A stretch of DNA of 64,000 nt from Adenophora triphylla var. japonica (lineage: Eukaryota > Streptophyta > Magnoliopsida > Asterales > Campanulaceae), in contig JAFEMH010001358.1 of NCBI GenBank assembly GCA_022495995.1, positions 310,001-374,000 on the forward strand. The letters run 5' to 3'. The notes beneath the pieces are model-generated. The model did not search any database and had not been told where the DNA came from. It saw only the letters and a program-made list of their open reading frames with translations. A program made the translations under genes and the position numbers. This document shows, piece after piece, positions 35,381 through 46,983 of this stretch. Numbering within the stretch: position 1 is the stretch's first letter; each line of letters opens with the position of its first letter.

Positions 35381-35872
35381 TCGACGTAACAATTGGTTGG
35401 ACGAACTCCCCCTTGCTCTTTGGGCAGTCCGTACAACCACTCGGGGGCCTACGGGGGAAACCCCTTTTGCTCTCACATATGGATCGAGGCCGTGGCACCT
35501 GCCGAGCTCGCATTCCCCTTTGCTAGAGTGACTTTCTTCAATCAAGAGCAAAATGATACCAACAGATTGATCGACCTGGATCTAGTCGACGAGAAGCGAG
35601 AAACAGCCTACCTCCGAATGGTCAACTACAAGCAGCGAACTAAGAGCTACCACGACAAGAAGGTCAAGGCAAGGTCGTTCCAAGTTGGAGATTATGTATT
35701 GAGAAAGATCGAAGCAACGGGCAAAAGGACCCAGCAGAACAAGCTATCTCCTAGCCGGAAGGTCCTGTGTAGTCACTCGAGTCGTTAAGGAAGGAACCTA
35801 CATGATAGCTCATCCGGAGGTGACGAGTTGAAACATCCTTGGCATGCTACTCACCTCATCAAATACTACTTT
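35381..35872 (+). pseudogene. Tat integrase C-terminal fragment
   Basis: Frames read TIGWTNSPLLFGQSVQP, then ARVTFFNQEQNDTNRLIDLD, KVKARSFQVGDYVLRKIEAT and, after a shift near 35750, HPWHATHLIKYYF. It parallels 41714-42196. Confidence 0.85.
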
Positions 35873-35994
35873 TAGTTTTCAGTTTCCAAGTTCAAGTTTG
35901 TGGTAGTTCTAGTGTCAAATTGATGTAAGCATGTTCTATACTTCAATGAAAAGTGCAGTTCATTCCATCAAGCATAAGTGTTACAATAACCCCA

Positions 35995-36340
35995 ACAAGC
36001 TCGACTCTTAGTCAGCTTCGTTTTAACAAGCTCGATTCTTAATCAGCTTTGTTCAATTAACAAGTCCGACTCTTAGTCGACTTCGTTCTAACAAACTCGA
36101 CTCTTAGTCAGTTTGTTCTAATTAGCTCGATTCTTAATCAGCTTTGTTCAATTAACAAGTCCGACTCTTAGTCGACTTCGTTCTAACAAACTCGACTCTT
36201 AGTCAGTTTGTTCTAATTAGCTCGATTCTTAATCAGCTTTATCCATTTGACAGGTCCGACTCTTAGTCGACTTCGTTCTAACTAACTCGACTCTTAGTCA
36301 GTTTGTTCTAATTAGCTAGACCCTAGGTCAGCTTCAATAG
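35995..36340. repeat. Minisatellite, ~95-bp period, plus-strand Tat copy
   Basis: AGCTCGATTCTTAATCAGCT recurs at 36124 and 36219. Inside each unit CTCGACTCTTAGTC and CCGACTCTTAGTCGACTTCG alternate. The minus-strand copy has the mirror array at 41240-41590. Confidence 0.85.
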
Positions 36341-36674
36341 TGTGAGCAGGTTCGACTCATAGTCAATCTCATTCACAAAAAAGTTAAGCAAGTCTGAGGT
36401 CGACTAATAAAGATCAAATCACCTCTAGGCTCAAGTTTACTCATTCGTCCTATCTATATCTAGCTCGACGTTTACTTTAAAAAGCATACAACATGCAATA
36501 AATAAGGTCAGCTATGATAGAGGTAAGTCTCCCAAAGCGGGCTAAGACTTAGGCAAAATAAATTTACAAAAGTATCTTGCCTCCCAAAAGCTGGGCCAAG
36601 GCATTCAAATAAATTTCAAAACAAAAAAGCAAAACATTGTTTAAGACTTGTTCATTACAATTCAAACAAATGAC

Positions 36675-39222
36675 TCAAGGGTCCAGGCCAGCATCAGTCT
36701 GGTCGTCAGTAGCAGCTCGACCTTCCCCATTCTCTCCTTGTTGCTGAGGGTCTAAAGGTTTACCCGACTCTGAATATACCTGCTCACTTTCTTCTTCCAT
36801 AGTGGCGGCGTCTTCAAACTCTTGCAAAACAACGTCAAAATTTCTATCAGCAATGGGGGGAGCTTCCCACTTCTCACAATTATCTTCTTCATCTTCCTGG
36901 GCAATAAAGGCCAAGTCGTTCTCGAGATAGGGAACAAGCGAATGACCTTGGCGAGCTGCCATGTCGTACTGGGACTCAGAAAACCAACGAGCTAATTGCT
37001 CGATGGTAACTGTAGCTGAGGGATCCACCAATGCTCGACGGGCCATGTGCCTCTTGCCGACCTCAAGAAAGTCTTGTGCCTTGGCCACAATAGCATTGTA
37101 GTATTCATCCCCCTCCTTGAACTTTTCAACTGCAGCTTCAGCAGCGTCCTTAGCAGCTTTCTCAACAGCAGTCTGGAGATCCTTCTTACCTTTCTCTCGC
37201 TCAAGTCGATGCTCTTCATGCGGCAGAGTAAGAAATCATCCTTTTCCTTCGTAAGCTTGTTAATCGTGGCGGCTCAGTCTTGGCCTTCTCCAGTTCCTTC
37301 TTCTCAGCATCCTTCTCCGTCTCCACTTCCTTGAGCTTGGATTCTGCAGCTTCGAGGTCGGACATGGATTTTGTCTTCACCATCTCATTAGCTTCATATG
37401 AGTTATCCAGATCGTTGTACTTCTCCTTCAAATCCGCAAGCTCTTTAGCTTTTTTGGAATAATCTCGAAGGGCTTGCCTCTCCCTCTCAATGGAAGCTCT
37501 CCAAGAGCTTTTCGCTTGCTCAATCATGGTAAGATTCTGCATTCCAAAGGAAACAAAGAAGTGTTAGCTCGAGATTCAAGTGGATCGAGTAAAGGAGCAA
37601 GCGACTAAAATAAAAGAGAAAGTGAGAAGTTACCTCGCAATGAGCCAGCCCAGACCGAGCTGAGAATTCTTCAGGTGTTATGCCCTTATCAGCCAAGTGA
37701 GCTAGCAGACCCACATCCACAGCTCTTCTCACGATCACCTGACCCAAGTTCATATCTGGGTAGCGGCGACTCAGGCAATTGACTCCTTCGAGAGGAGGGA
37801 CATCACTTAGCCTCTGCATCATGTCTTCAATAGATTCTTGGTTGGGCGAGAAGAAGGTGGGGAGATAGAGGTAGTTGGCTCGAAGGGATCGACTTCCCTT
37901 TCTCGGGCGCGGCCCTCTTTCTCAAAGGTGGTCATCTGCGTCGACCTCCATGTTGTCATCCTCAACAATCACAACGTCTAAGGGACTAGCCCCTTGCCAT
38001 CTCGGCCACAGTCGCGGCCTCAACCTCCTGGATTGGGTCGGAGTTTAGACTTGCTCGAGCCGAGCTTGGTGGACTCGTCACCCCCATCGGTAGTGTCCAT
38101 GACCGGGTACCGCTCAAAGAAAGGTCATCTTCTTCAATCCCCTCCATTGGCACCATCCCAATGTTATCCTTGGGCGCAAGGCGGTCCTCAACGCGGCTTC
38201 CTCTGCATCTATGAGCTCGAGCATTAGCGGCTCAGTGAGCTTTTCTAGCTTTCTTCTTATCGTAGACACCCACGATGCGACCCATATTTGCTTCTTGGTC
38301 GGGTGTTAGAACTACAACAAAATCAAAACAACAAAGTGTTAGATCGACATATGAATGTTCTACATACGAGCACAAGTTCTATGTACGAGCAAACTATGTA
38401 CGACTCAATTATCTTATACGCAAGCTAACAAATGACGAGCTAAGAAAGGGACACAATACAAATGATCTATTATGTTGTCGGGCCAAGCAAGCGAGGCAAT
38501 AGACGAGTAAAGGGTTGCAGTAACGAGATCTTACCACCGCGCATGCTCCCCGTTATCCTTGCGGTAGTTTTCTGTCTTCTTGCAACGCCGACACAAATTT
38601 CCAAACCTCCCGGGGAATGAGTAACCCGGTCGGGATATATTTGTCCTCTCTCAACACAGGGATAAGGGGCTCTACCACTTCATCTCCGGACATCATCCCG
38701 GCCTGGATGAAATTATACTTGGTGGTGAGCGAGACTCTCCCAGCTAATGGGTCTTCTCTCGACTAATCGACACAAAGCCCTATACAAGTTAAGATGCCAG
38801 GTTGGCTCCCAATAGTTCCCCTCATCTATGGCTTCTGTTTCATCATTGGGCAATGGGAATTCCCATCCTAATCTACTCTCTACCATAACAACATGCGAGT
38901 TCCAGCCACTATGTTTACTTGGGAGGTTGGTGAAGAGCATTGGCACATTCTAAAAACTCATTTATAAAGGGATCAAGAGGCAACCTGAGGCCAGCTACGA
39001 ATTGACCATAGAAGAAGGCTACCCTAGTGGCATCCTTAGTGAATGACGACTCGAACAACTTCATAAACTCCTTTCCCGAGTATAAATGGTCACCCTATAA
39101 TCTTCCTTACTTACCTCACGTAAATCCCAAATCATGCTATACCTAGAGGGCGGGTTCTTCTTTCCACGTAATGGCCCTTGAGGAACATAACCCCTCTCAT
39201 TCTTTCTGGCACGGCCAGACAT
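36675..39222 (-). pseudogene. Tat-lineage antisense ORF (gypsy 'transposase-like' protein)
   Basis: On the strand opposite to pol: MSGRARKNERGYVPQGPLRG (ATG at 39222), a RLPLDPFINEFLE block and a WEFPLPNDETEAIDE block; then after ~38300 an acidic linker, MMQRLSDVPPLEGVNCLSRR, a spliced junction (GAG/GTAACT at ~37634 to CAG before NLTMIEQ at ~37541), a coiled coil (SYEANEMVKTKSMSDLEAAE, KEVETEKDAEKKELEKAKTE) and an acidic C-terminus to the stop at 36675. Several frameshifts. The domain resembles PF04195-type proteins seen in Tat/Retand antisense ORFs; the role is unknown. Confidence 0.7.
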
Positions 39223-40154
39223 AGTCAAACGCATCAACGATTAAGGACCGGAAGGAAGTAGATCTTTGTAGCTCCGCCTTGAGTTGCCATATACGTACAA
39301 GAAGAAGGAGAAACAGGGGAGTCAGGCCTATGAATAATTTCAGTCGACCTATTTAAGGGCGACCTAGACTCCCCTGGAAAGCCTATCCAATTCCTAAGGA
39401 AGGAGGGTTTGAGGACATCCCTAACATAGAACAAAGTAATATGGTCGAAGCGAGTTCATGGAATAGATGGAAAGTGACGATATTTGAATCATCAACTACC
39501 GGGTTTTCAACGTCCCTACAATGGGCAAACCTATCTCACTAAAATTTAATTCCCACTTGGTTAAAATGGAGGCACATTCATCCAAAGACAGTTCTCTCCA
39601 CTCACCGTTCACATTCTTGTAAACCTACGGTTAACAGTGCAGTACCCATACCAAGCTCCTGGCTCGCTACTAAAGGTTCTAGCCATGGCGTAAAATCAAA
39701 GGTAGAACGAAATTAAAGCCCTAAAGGAAGAATGGGAGAGAAATACCTTTGTAAATGTCGGAATAGGAAGCTGTTGCCGAAGACGGAAGCCCAATTTAAC
39801 TCAACTGCTTCTTCGCTATTTTCGCCGGAGATTCTCAAGAGCTTGAAAACGGTAAAAGTTCTAAACAGAGAAGGAATGTGCAATTTATATTTTCCAAGAT
39901 TGGAAAGGAAAAAAGAAAATTCAAAAAATAATTTCCATATTAATGGCGGAAACGGTTTCCGAGAAGGAGTTCCAAGCGTCAGAATTGCAATCATTACTAA
40001 AATCGGTGCTCCTTCATCTCCTACCGTTCATCGCTAACGACCAGGATGGTGCCACGTCATCAAAAGTCGACTATATCTCAGAACGAGTATCGACCTGCGA
40101 GTAAAATAGTTCTCATCAAAAATCTTCTTAACTTCCAAGTCGACAAAGTCCACT

Positions 40155-40171
40155 CGAAAGTTGGGGGCAGC
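40155..40171 (+). promoter_or_regulatory. Polypurine tract before LTR type 1
   Basis: CGAAAGTTGGGGGCAGC lies directly before TGAACATACC. The same tract precedes LTR type 2 on the minus strand near 57376-57392. Confidence 0.75.
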
Positions 40172-40828
40172 TGAACATACCAAAAGTGTCAAGATGGGCT
40201 AAGCGAAGCAAAGCCCAATCACAAGCGACCTTGACCATGACATTCTCAATGAGGCCGACCCAATCGTAACAAGGCCCAAAGCCCGTCTCTTGTATCGATC
40301 GACTAAGCCCATGGTCCGACCTATCGTGTCCCAGGCCAACTTAGTCCGACCTCGTGATCCATATCACAATTCGGGTACGAACCATGCTCTGCAGACGGTC
40401 GGGTCGACCATTCCACGAGTGGCGACCTCGACCTAAATCAACAAGTGACGACCTAAAACTTGCCTGCGTATTTGGTTGAACAATTCTCATAACCACATCC
40501 CTCCAAATCAGGGGCCGTTATAGACACGTTCCCACAATCAAATGCTTAGCTACAATCTCGGAGCACATGTCGCCTCCCCAAAAATACACCACTCTTGTCT
40601 ATAAATACTTCATCACTACCAAACGGTGAAAGGTAACTGCCATTTTGTATTCTGAGTTCATTATTCAATACATTTTGAGCTATAATACACTGTTATCTTA
40701 CTCTCACGCCCGAGTGTCTTCGCCGGAGACACATCCGGCTAGTCGTGGGTTCTGATTTCAGGTCAAGGAGCCAGGTGACTAATCTTGCCACGTGGAGGAT
40801 TATTGATAATCACAATTCCTGCAGCATC
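40172..40828 (+). repeat. Tat LTR type 1 (3' LTR of the plus-strand copy)
   Basis: 657 bp from TGAACATACC to CAGCATCA. A TATA box CTATAAATAC lies near 40598; then CTCTCACGCCCGAGTG and CTTCGCCGGAGACAC (40700-40730). Nearly the same LTR occurs inverted at 62521-63180. Confidence 0.85.
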
Positions 40829-40905
40829 AACCTTTAGACCCTCAGCAACAAGGAGAGAATGGGGAGGTCGAGCTGCTACTGACGACCAGACTGATGCTGG
40901 CCTGG
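40829..40905 (+). pseudogene. Antisense-ORF C-terminal stub of the minus-strand Tat copy
   Basis: This matches the last codons of the ORF ending at 36675 (DDQTDAGLDP), inverted. It is truncated by LTR type 1. Confidence 0.75.
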
Positions 40906-41239
40906 ACCCTTGAGTCATTTGTTTGAATTGTAATGAACAAGTCTTAAACAATGTTTTGCTTTTTTGTTTTGAAATTTATTTGAATGCCTTGGCCCAGCTT
41001 TTGGGAGGCAAGATACTTTTGTAAATTTATTTTGCCTAAGTCTTAGCCCGCTTTGGGAGACTTACCTCTATCATAGCTGACCTTATTTATTGCATGTTGT
41101 ATGCTTTTTAAAGTAAACGTCGAGCTAGATATAGATAGGACGAATGAGTAAACTTGAGCCTAGAGGTGATTTGATCTTTATTAGTCGACCTCAGACTTGC
41201 TTAACTTTTTTGTGAATGAGATTGACTATGAGTCGAACC

Positions 41240-41590
41240 TGCTCACACTATTGAAGCTGACCTAGGGTCTAGCTAATTAGAACAAACTGACTAAGAGTCG
41301 AGTTAGTTAGAACGAAGTCGACTAAGAGTCGGACCTGTCAATTGGATAAAGCTGATTAAGAATCGAGCTAATTAGAACAAACTGACTAAGAGTCGAGTTT
41401 GTTAGAACGAAAGTCGACTAAGAGTCGGACTTGTTAATTGAACAAAGCTGATTAAGAATCGAGCTAATTAGAACAAACTGACTAAGAGTCGAGTTTGTTA
41501 GAACGAAGTCGACTAAGAGTCGGACTTGTTAATTGAACAAAGCTGATTAAGAATCGAGCTTGTTAAAACGAAGCTGACTAAGAGTCGAGC
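41240..41590. repeat. Minisatellite, ~95-bp period, minus-strand Tat copy
   Basis: Mirror of 35995-36340, with units such as GACTAAGAGTCGAGTTTGTT. It lies 3' of the integrase stop. Confidence 0.85.
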
Positions 41591-41713
41591 TTGTTGGGGT
41601 TATTGTAACACTTATGCTTGATGGAATGAACTGCACTTTTCATTGAAGTATAGAACATGCTTACATCAATTTGACACTAGAACTACCACAAACTTGAACT
41701 TGGAAACTGAAAA

Positions 41714-42196
41714 CTAAAAGTAGTATTTGATGAGGTGAGTAGCATGCCAAGGATGTTTCAACTCGTCACCTCCGGGATGAGCTATCATGTAGGTTCCTTC
41801 CTTAACGACTCGAGTGACTACATAGGGACCTTCCCAGTTAGGAGATAGCTTGTTCTGCTGGGTCCTTTTGCCCGTTGCTTCGATCTTTCTCAATACATAA
41901 TCTCCAACTTGGAACGACCTTGCCTTGACCTTCTTGTCGTGGTAGCTCTTAGTTATTCGCTTGTAGTTGACCATTCGGAGGTAGGCTGTTTCTCGCTTCT
42001 CGTCGACTAGATCCAGGTCGATCAATCTGTTGGTATCATTTTGCTCTTGATTGAAGAAAGTCACTCTAGCAGTGGGGAATCTGAGCTCAGCAGGTGCCAT
42101 GGCCTCTGATTCATATGTGAGAGCAAAGGGGTTTCCCCGTAGGCCCCAAGTGGTTGTACGGGACGCCCAAAGAGCAAGGGGAGTTCGTCCGACCAA
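41714..42196 (-). pseudogene. Tat integrase C-terminal domain
   Basis: Open for 160 codons: LTYESEAMAPAELRFPTARV, FQVGDYVLRKIEATGKRT, LSPNWEGPYVVTRVVKEGTY, HPWHATHLIKYYF. The GPY/F module (EGPYVVT) is present, no chromodomain, as expected for Tat. Confidence 0.88.
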
Positions 42197-42989
42197 TTGT
42201 TACGTCGACCTACGAGTCCTGTCTTGAGCGAAGATAGAACAAGTTTATTTCTTTGCCTCGGCTTGGCCATTTCCTTGAGGATAGGCGACGGAAGATTTCC
42301 AATGTTTGATTCCAACTCGCTTCATCTACGCTTCGAAGGTGCGGGAGAAGCTGTAAACCATTGTCGGACACTATAGCTCGAGGAAAACCAAGCGACACCA
42401 AATGAAGTCATGAATGAAGTTGATGGCATTCTCTTCCGTTATGCGAGCTAATGGCTTTGCCTCAACCCATTTGGTGAAGTAATCAATGGCGACAATGACA
42501 TACTTGCAATTTCCTCGGGCGGGAGGGAAGGGCCCAATCAGTCGACGCCACATGTCGAATGGCCAAGCGCAATTGTGGAGTTTGCTCGGTTGTTGGCACA
42601 TGAGGTAGGTTGGCAAACCTTTGGCATTGATCGCATTCTTGAACAAAGTTGTGTGTGTCGGCTCTCGTGTGCGGCCGGTAGTATCCCAAAGTGATCAACT
42701 TGTCGGCGAGTCACGGCCCCGGGTGTCCACCACAAATTCCACTATGCACTTCATGTATCAATAGGGCGATCTCTTGAGGGTGAATGCATTTTAGTAATGG
42801 TCGAGTATAGGATCTTCTGAACAGGTCGCCTCCTTGAATGACATACCTCGGAGCTTTCTTTTTGATAGCTCGGGCCCTCTTCTCGTCATCTGGCAGCTCA
42901 CCACTTTCAAGGTACGCTTTCATTTCTTCGATCCAACACTTCTCCTGAGTCCAATTTCTCGAGAGATCATCTATGCATTGAATTTTCAC
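42197..42989 (-). pseudogene. Tat integrase zinc-binding and catalytic core
   Basis: PQEIALLIHEVHSGICGGHP gives the HH half and CDQCQRFANLPHVP the CC half of the zinc motif. The core reads LIGPFPPARGNCKYVIVAID, YFTKWVEAKPLARITEENA, then SDNG- and NKLV-type pieces in shifted frames. At least three frame changes. Confidence 0.8.
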
Positions 42990-43089
42990 CCTTTCGCAAA
43001 ATTTGGATTTTCGAGGAAGGAGATGGGCTCATCGTGTGGTTCATACGAGGTGGCTAATTTTGAAAGGAGGTCGGCTAGCTCGTTGTCTT

Positions 43090-43450
43090 CTCGATCAATC
43101 CTCTGAATCTCTCAGAATTCCAAGTCCTTTATCAGCTCTTTCACCAAGTCGCAGTATTTGATTAAAGTGGAACTTAGCACCTCGTACTCGCCTCTGACTC
43201 GGTTAACTATCAGTTGTGAATCACAATAAGCCATGATCTTAGTCGCTCCAAAACACTTGGCGTATTCTATAGCTGCTATCAAAGCTTCGTATTCGGCCTG
43301 GTTGTTGGAAGCATCGAATTTGAACCTCGGTGATTCCTCGCTATACGATTCCGGTCCCGCTCGACCAAGACAATTCCGGCTCAGCTAACGTTTTTGGTTG
43401 CTGACCCATCTGAATATACCCTCCAATAATCGTCGGGTAGGCTAATAGCA
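43090..43450 (-). pseudogene. Second, archaeal-type RNase H of the Tat element
   Basis: DYWRVYSDGSATKN, then SNNQAEYEALIAAIEYAKCF, IMAYCDSQLIVNRVRGEYEV and DREDNELADLLSKLATSYEP. The D-E-D order matches the extra RNase H of Tat and Ogre elements. One frameshift and one stop. Confidence 0.82.
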
Positions 43451-43474
43451 ACCTGTGACTCAGGCTCTTTCCCT

Positions 43475-43777
43475 TTAGCCTTTTCCTTTGGAGCTCGCTG
43501 CTCGTTGTCCTCCTTGGTGAACGTAAGCTCGACCAAAAAGTCTGCTAGAGCTTCGAGCCTTCGGTGCTTTTCGAGGTCGATACTCGATGTCAAATTCGGT
43601 AAGGGCAATTGACCGATTGAGTAGCCGACACGAACTCTCCGGCTTGTGCAATATCTTCCTTAAAGGAGCATTAGTAAGAACCACAATTGGATGAGCTAGA
43701 AAATAAGCTCGCATGACTTCCTTGAAGCCCACTTGAGCATAAGCGACCTTCTCGGCATTGTAGTATCGGCTCTCCAC
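43475..43777 (-). pseudogene. Tat Gypsy-type RNase H end and tether
   Basis: ESRYYNAEKVAYAQVGFKEV, YFLAHPIVVLTNAPLRKILH and ALTEFDIEYRPRKAPKA match the end of the first RNase H and the linker to the second one. The last part is in a shifted frame. Confidence 0.82.
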
Positions 43778-44070
43778 ATCGATAGGGCACTTGCTTGATG
43801 TAGTATCTTGGTTTCTGTGACTTTCATCCTCTCTAACCAGATCTTTGCCACCGACCTATCTCCTACGAGATAGATATACAAACAAAGTTTCCCCGGTGGT
43901 CGGGCTACTCAGCGGAGGTGGAGTAGCGAGGTAATCCTTTAGGTTTGTTGGAACGACGAATGGCATTCGGTCGTCCACTCAAAACTTTTCGTCCCCTCAA
44001 TGCTTTGAAGAAGGGGAGAGATCTCTCTGCGACTTTGATATAAAGCGACCAAGTCTTTGCTACCCTTCCA

Positions 44071-44990
44071 TTAAGTCATTTGCATCTCTTTGACACTGGT
44101 GGGAGCCTTCATATCGACTAAAGCCTTGATTTTCTCGGGGTTAGCTTCTATACCCCGTTGAGATACCATGAACCCAAGGAACTTTCCAGCAGCTACACCA
44201 AATACACACTTGCTAGGGTTGAGCTTCATGTCGTTTGCTCTTAAATTGGCGAACGTTTCCCTTAGGTCGACCACGTGACGTCCAGCCTTTGTTTTGATGA
44301 CCATATCGTCGACGTAGGCCTCCATGTTTCGGCCAATTTGAGAAGCAAAGACTTTGTTCACCATCCTTTGATAAGTTGCCCTGCATTCTTCAATCCAAAT
44401 GGCATCATGTTGTAGCGATAAATGCCTCCCAAATGCTTGAAATGCCGTCTTGATTATGTCGTCCTCATGCATCTTAATGCGGTGGTAACTTTGACTAAGC
44501 GTCGAGGAAGGCGAGAGTTGAGTGACCGGCAATGGAATCGACTAGCTTGTCGATTCTAGGAAGGGATAGCCGTCCTGGGGCGAAGCAAGATTGAGAGTGG
44601 TGAAGTCGACACACATCCGCCATTTGTCATTTGATTTCTTCACCATGACCACGTTGGCCAACCACGTTGTATGAGTGGCCTCTTTGATTATCCCTGCATT
44701 CAAAAGTTTTTGTACCTCAGTTTTTATGGCCTCTTCCCTTTGTCGCGAGCAAAGCTTCTCAAAATTTTTGGGGTCTAGGCTTTATGGTCGGGTTGACTTC
44801 CGCCCAGTGAACAAATGACCTCCTCCTTGATTCCCCTCATGTCTTCTACCCTCCATGCGAAGACATCATTACTTTCCTTGAGTAGCTCGATGATTTCTCG
44901 CTCGCTCCTCAACCGATATTCACTTTCAATCCCGAATTTTTTGGTCGTGGGTAGGAAAGGTTGGTGATTACACGACTCTAGCTTATCCAC
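44071..44990 (-). pseudogene. Tat reverse transcriptase
   Basis: YHRIKMHEDDIIKTAFQAFG, ECRATYQRMVNKVFASQIGR, the catalytic MEAYVDDMVIKTK and LNPSKCVFGVAAGKFLGFMV are present. The N-terminal part (44990-44532) is in pieces, with VVWPTWS-type sequence disrupted by shifts. Confidence 0.85.
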
Positions 44991-45505
44991 AGCCTTCTAG
45001 CTCTGGTCCATCCCCGAATTGTAGAGTCTCAATGATTATCTCCCTTGACCCTTTGTCTCTCCTCGGCCCTCGGGTGTGGAGCTTCTTCGCTATCATATCA
45101 TCTAACTTGTCTGCCGCAACCTCGGCCGGTGGTGGTGGTGGCCCCAGAGTTATTGTCGAGCCGGAGGCATAGGTTGCCTATGATGACTTGGTCGACCATA
45201 ACTACATCCGAATCGACCTCGGTGGTGTTAGAGTGACGTGTCGACTCAAGCGTGACCTCGTCATTCGAGCGATAGGTCGACTCTTCCACGTCGGTGATTG
45301 TTGACCGGATCCTCGTGGTAGTTTGGTGGCCATTGAGACAACTTTAAATAACCGTCTGCCATAGTCTCGATTTCCAACTCCCTTTTCTTTCTTTCTCTGA
45401 GAACATGATCAAGGTAGGCTCGAGCTGTGCCTTGTACACACCCTACTCCAGCGGGTGTAGGGAACTTGACTCGCTGATGAGGGATCGATGCCACCATTCC
45501 AAGAG
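44991..45505 (-). pseudogene. Tat protease end and linker to RT
   Basis: MVASIPHQRVKFPTPAGVGC follows the protease and continues toward LDNNSGATTTT. It lies directly left of the Copia insertion and completes the protease that ends at 53829 on the other side. Confidence 0.8.
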
Positions 45506-45510
45506 CGACC

Positions 45511-46967
45511 TGTTAGTGTGTGTGCCCTAGGCTTATAGTTTCTATAAACCTTGTTGTATCATCTTTATCATTAATAAAGGAGAAATTTTATTTTGATTAA
45601 TATATGTTTTGCATGTTTATTATATTAATCTGTGTCCCTAGTTATTTAGTGTAAGTTGGTAATGGATGATCATAGAGATGATCATATGCATAGAGATGCA
45701 CATTACAAACTTGTAAATAACTAGTATAATTGTCAATGGATAATCATATGATGATTATATGCATAGAGATGCACATTGAAATTATGGGTACTTGTTAGAG
45801 AACAAGTGACTGGACTTGACCCGTATGAGATTTATGTCATGGTCAAATGTCATAATTAAATCTCATATGGTTACTTCATTTAGTCCACTAGATCTGAGAT
45901 TATCATGACCTTACATATGATTGAAAGTCATGTTTGATTTTAGTCAAACGGTATCTTAACACGATATCTATAAAGGCTATCTTTGGCATGATCGGATTCA
46001 TGATGGGAAGGATGATAAGTCAAGATGGAATTTGTCCCTCGAAAGAGAGATGTTTTGCTTGGGCCCTTCGATGAGTGATAATGATGAAAGAGTGTGGCCA
46101 CACCCCAATGTGGATTGGATTATCATTATACTCAAGATCGAGAAAGCATTGAACAAATACAAGTTGACGTGAACCATGACTTGTGTTCAATATAACATCG
46201 TGAGACAAAGGGAGAAATGGAAGTGTACCATTGGAAACGTGAACTCTTACGTTGTGTTATTTGGGTAGACATAATGGCTTGCTAGAGTCCGCTTATGTCT
46301 TATGAGGGTCGATATGATCGGACTCATTGCCAACATAATACAATCCTATTGGAGTCACACACAAATAGAATAAATTGGTTGAACCGGGGAAGAATGATTT
46401 GAGAGTCTCAAGATTTGGCTACATATGTCGTGCGACATATTAAGCCAACGGCTTAATATACCGCGCGACATAATAAGCCCGTACGCGGCTTGACACTGTC
46501 TCTCCTAATACGTATTAGGAGACGTATTCTTACTATTGTAGTATAAATACAGGGTCCGTCATACCTAATTAGCTAGCCGAATTTTTCAATAAATTCTCAA
46601 TAAAAAGTTCTCTCAATATTCTTCCATGTTTTGGAATCTAGCAATTCCCAACCCGAGAATTGTTCTCGACATTCATATTTGTGTGGATTACCAAAAGAGG
46701 GTCTTAATTTGTTCTAACAAAGCAAAGGCCTAGAGTTCAAATCTGAAGATCCAAAGAAGTCAAGATTCGAAGATTTGAAGATCAAAATTTTGTGATTACG
46801 AATCACATAATTATCCGTTCGATAGCTCAAGACCGGAAAGCAATTAAGGTTGGTAAATTCTATCTCATAGGAATTCAATTTAATCGTATAGAACGGATCT
46901 TAGGGCTTGGGTTTTGTGTTAATTTGATGCTTAATTCCGCCGCGCATGGACTCCATAAAACCCAACA
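45511..46967 (+). repeat. Copia 5' LTR
   Basis: 1457 bp. TATA-like GTATAAATACAG near 46541. Contains the palindromes at 46423-46440 (ATATGTCG-TG-CGACATAT) and 46440-46456 (TTAAGCC-AAC-GGCTTAA). Confidence 0.95.
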
Positions 46968-46970
46968 AAG

Positions 46971-46983
46971 GGTATCGAGCCCC
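46971..46983 (+). promoter_or_regulatory. Copia primer-binding site
   Basis: GGTATCGAGCCCC, 3 nt after the LTR, resembles the iMet site TGGTATCAGAGCC with one base missing. Confidence 0.75.

Larger units (their letters stand above)
34865..40828 (+). mobile_element. Rearranged plus-strand Tat-lineage Gypsy element, 3' part
   Basis: What remains in order: a protease-RT linker fragment (34865-35337), 43 bp of filler, integrase C-terminus (35381-35872), minisatellite (35995-36340), an antisense ORF (39222-36675), a polypurine tract and an LTR (40172-40828). The 5' LTR, gag, most of RT, RNase H and integrase core are gone. An antisense ORF between pol and the 3' LTR is a known feature of Tat/Retand elements. 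Its LTR ends against the antisense-ORF end of the minus-strand copy, suggesting insertion into that copy. Confidence 0.75.
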
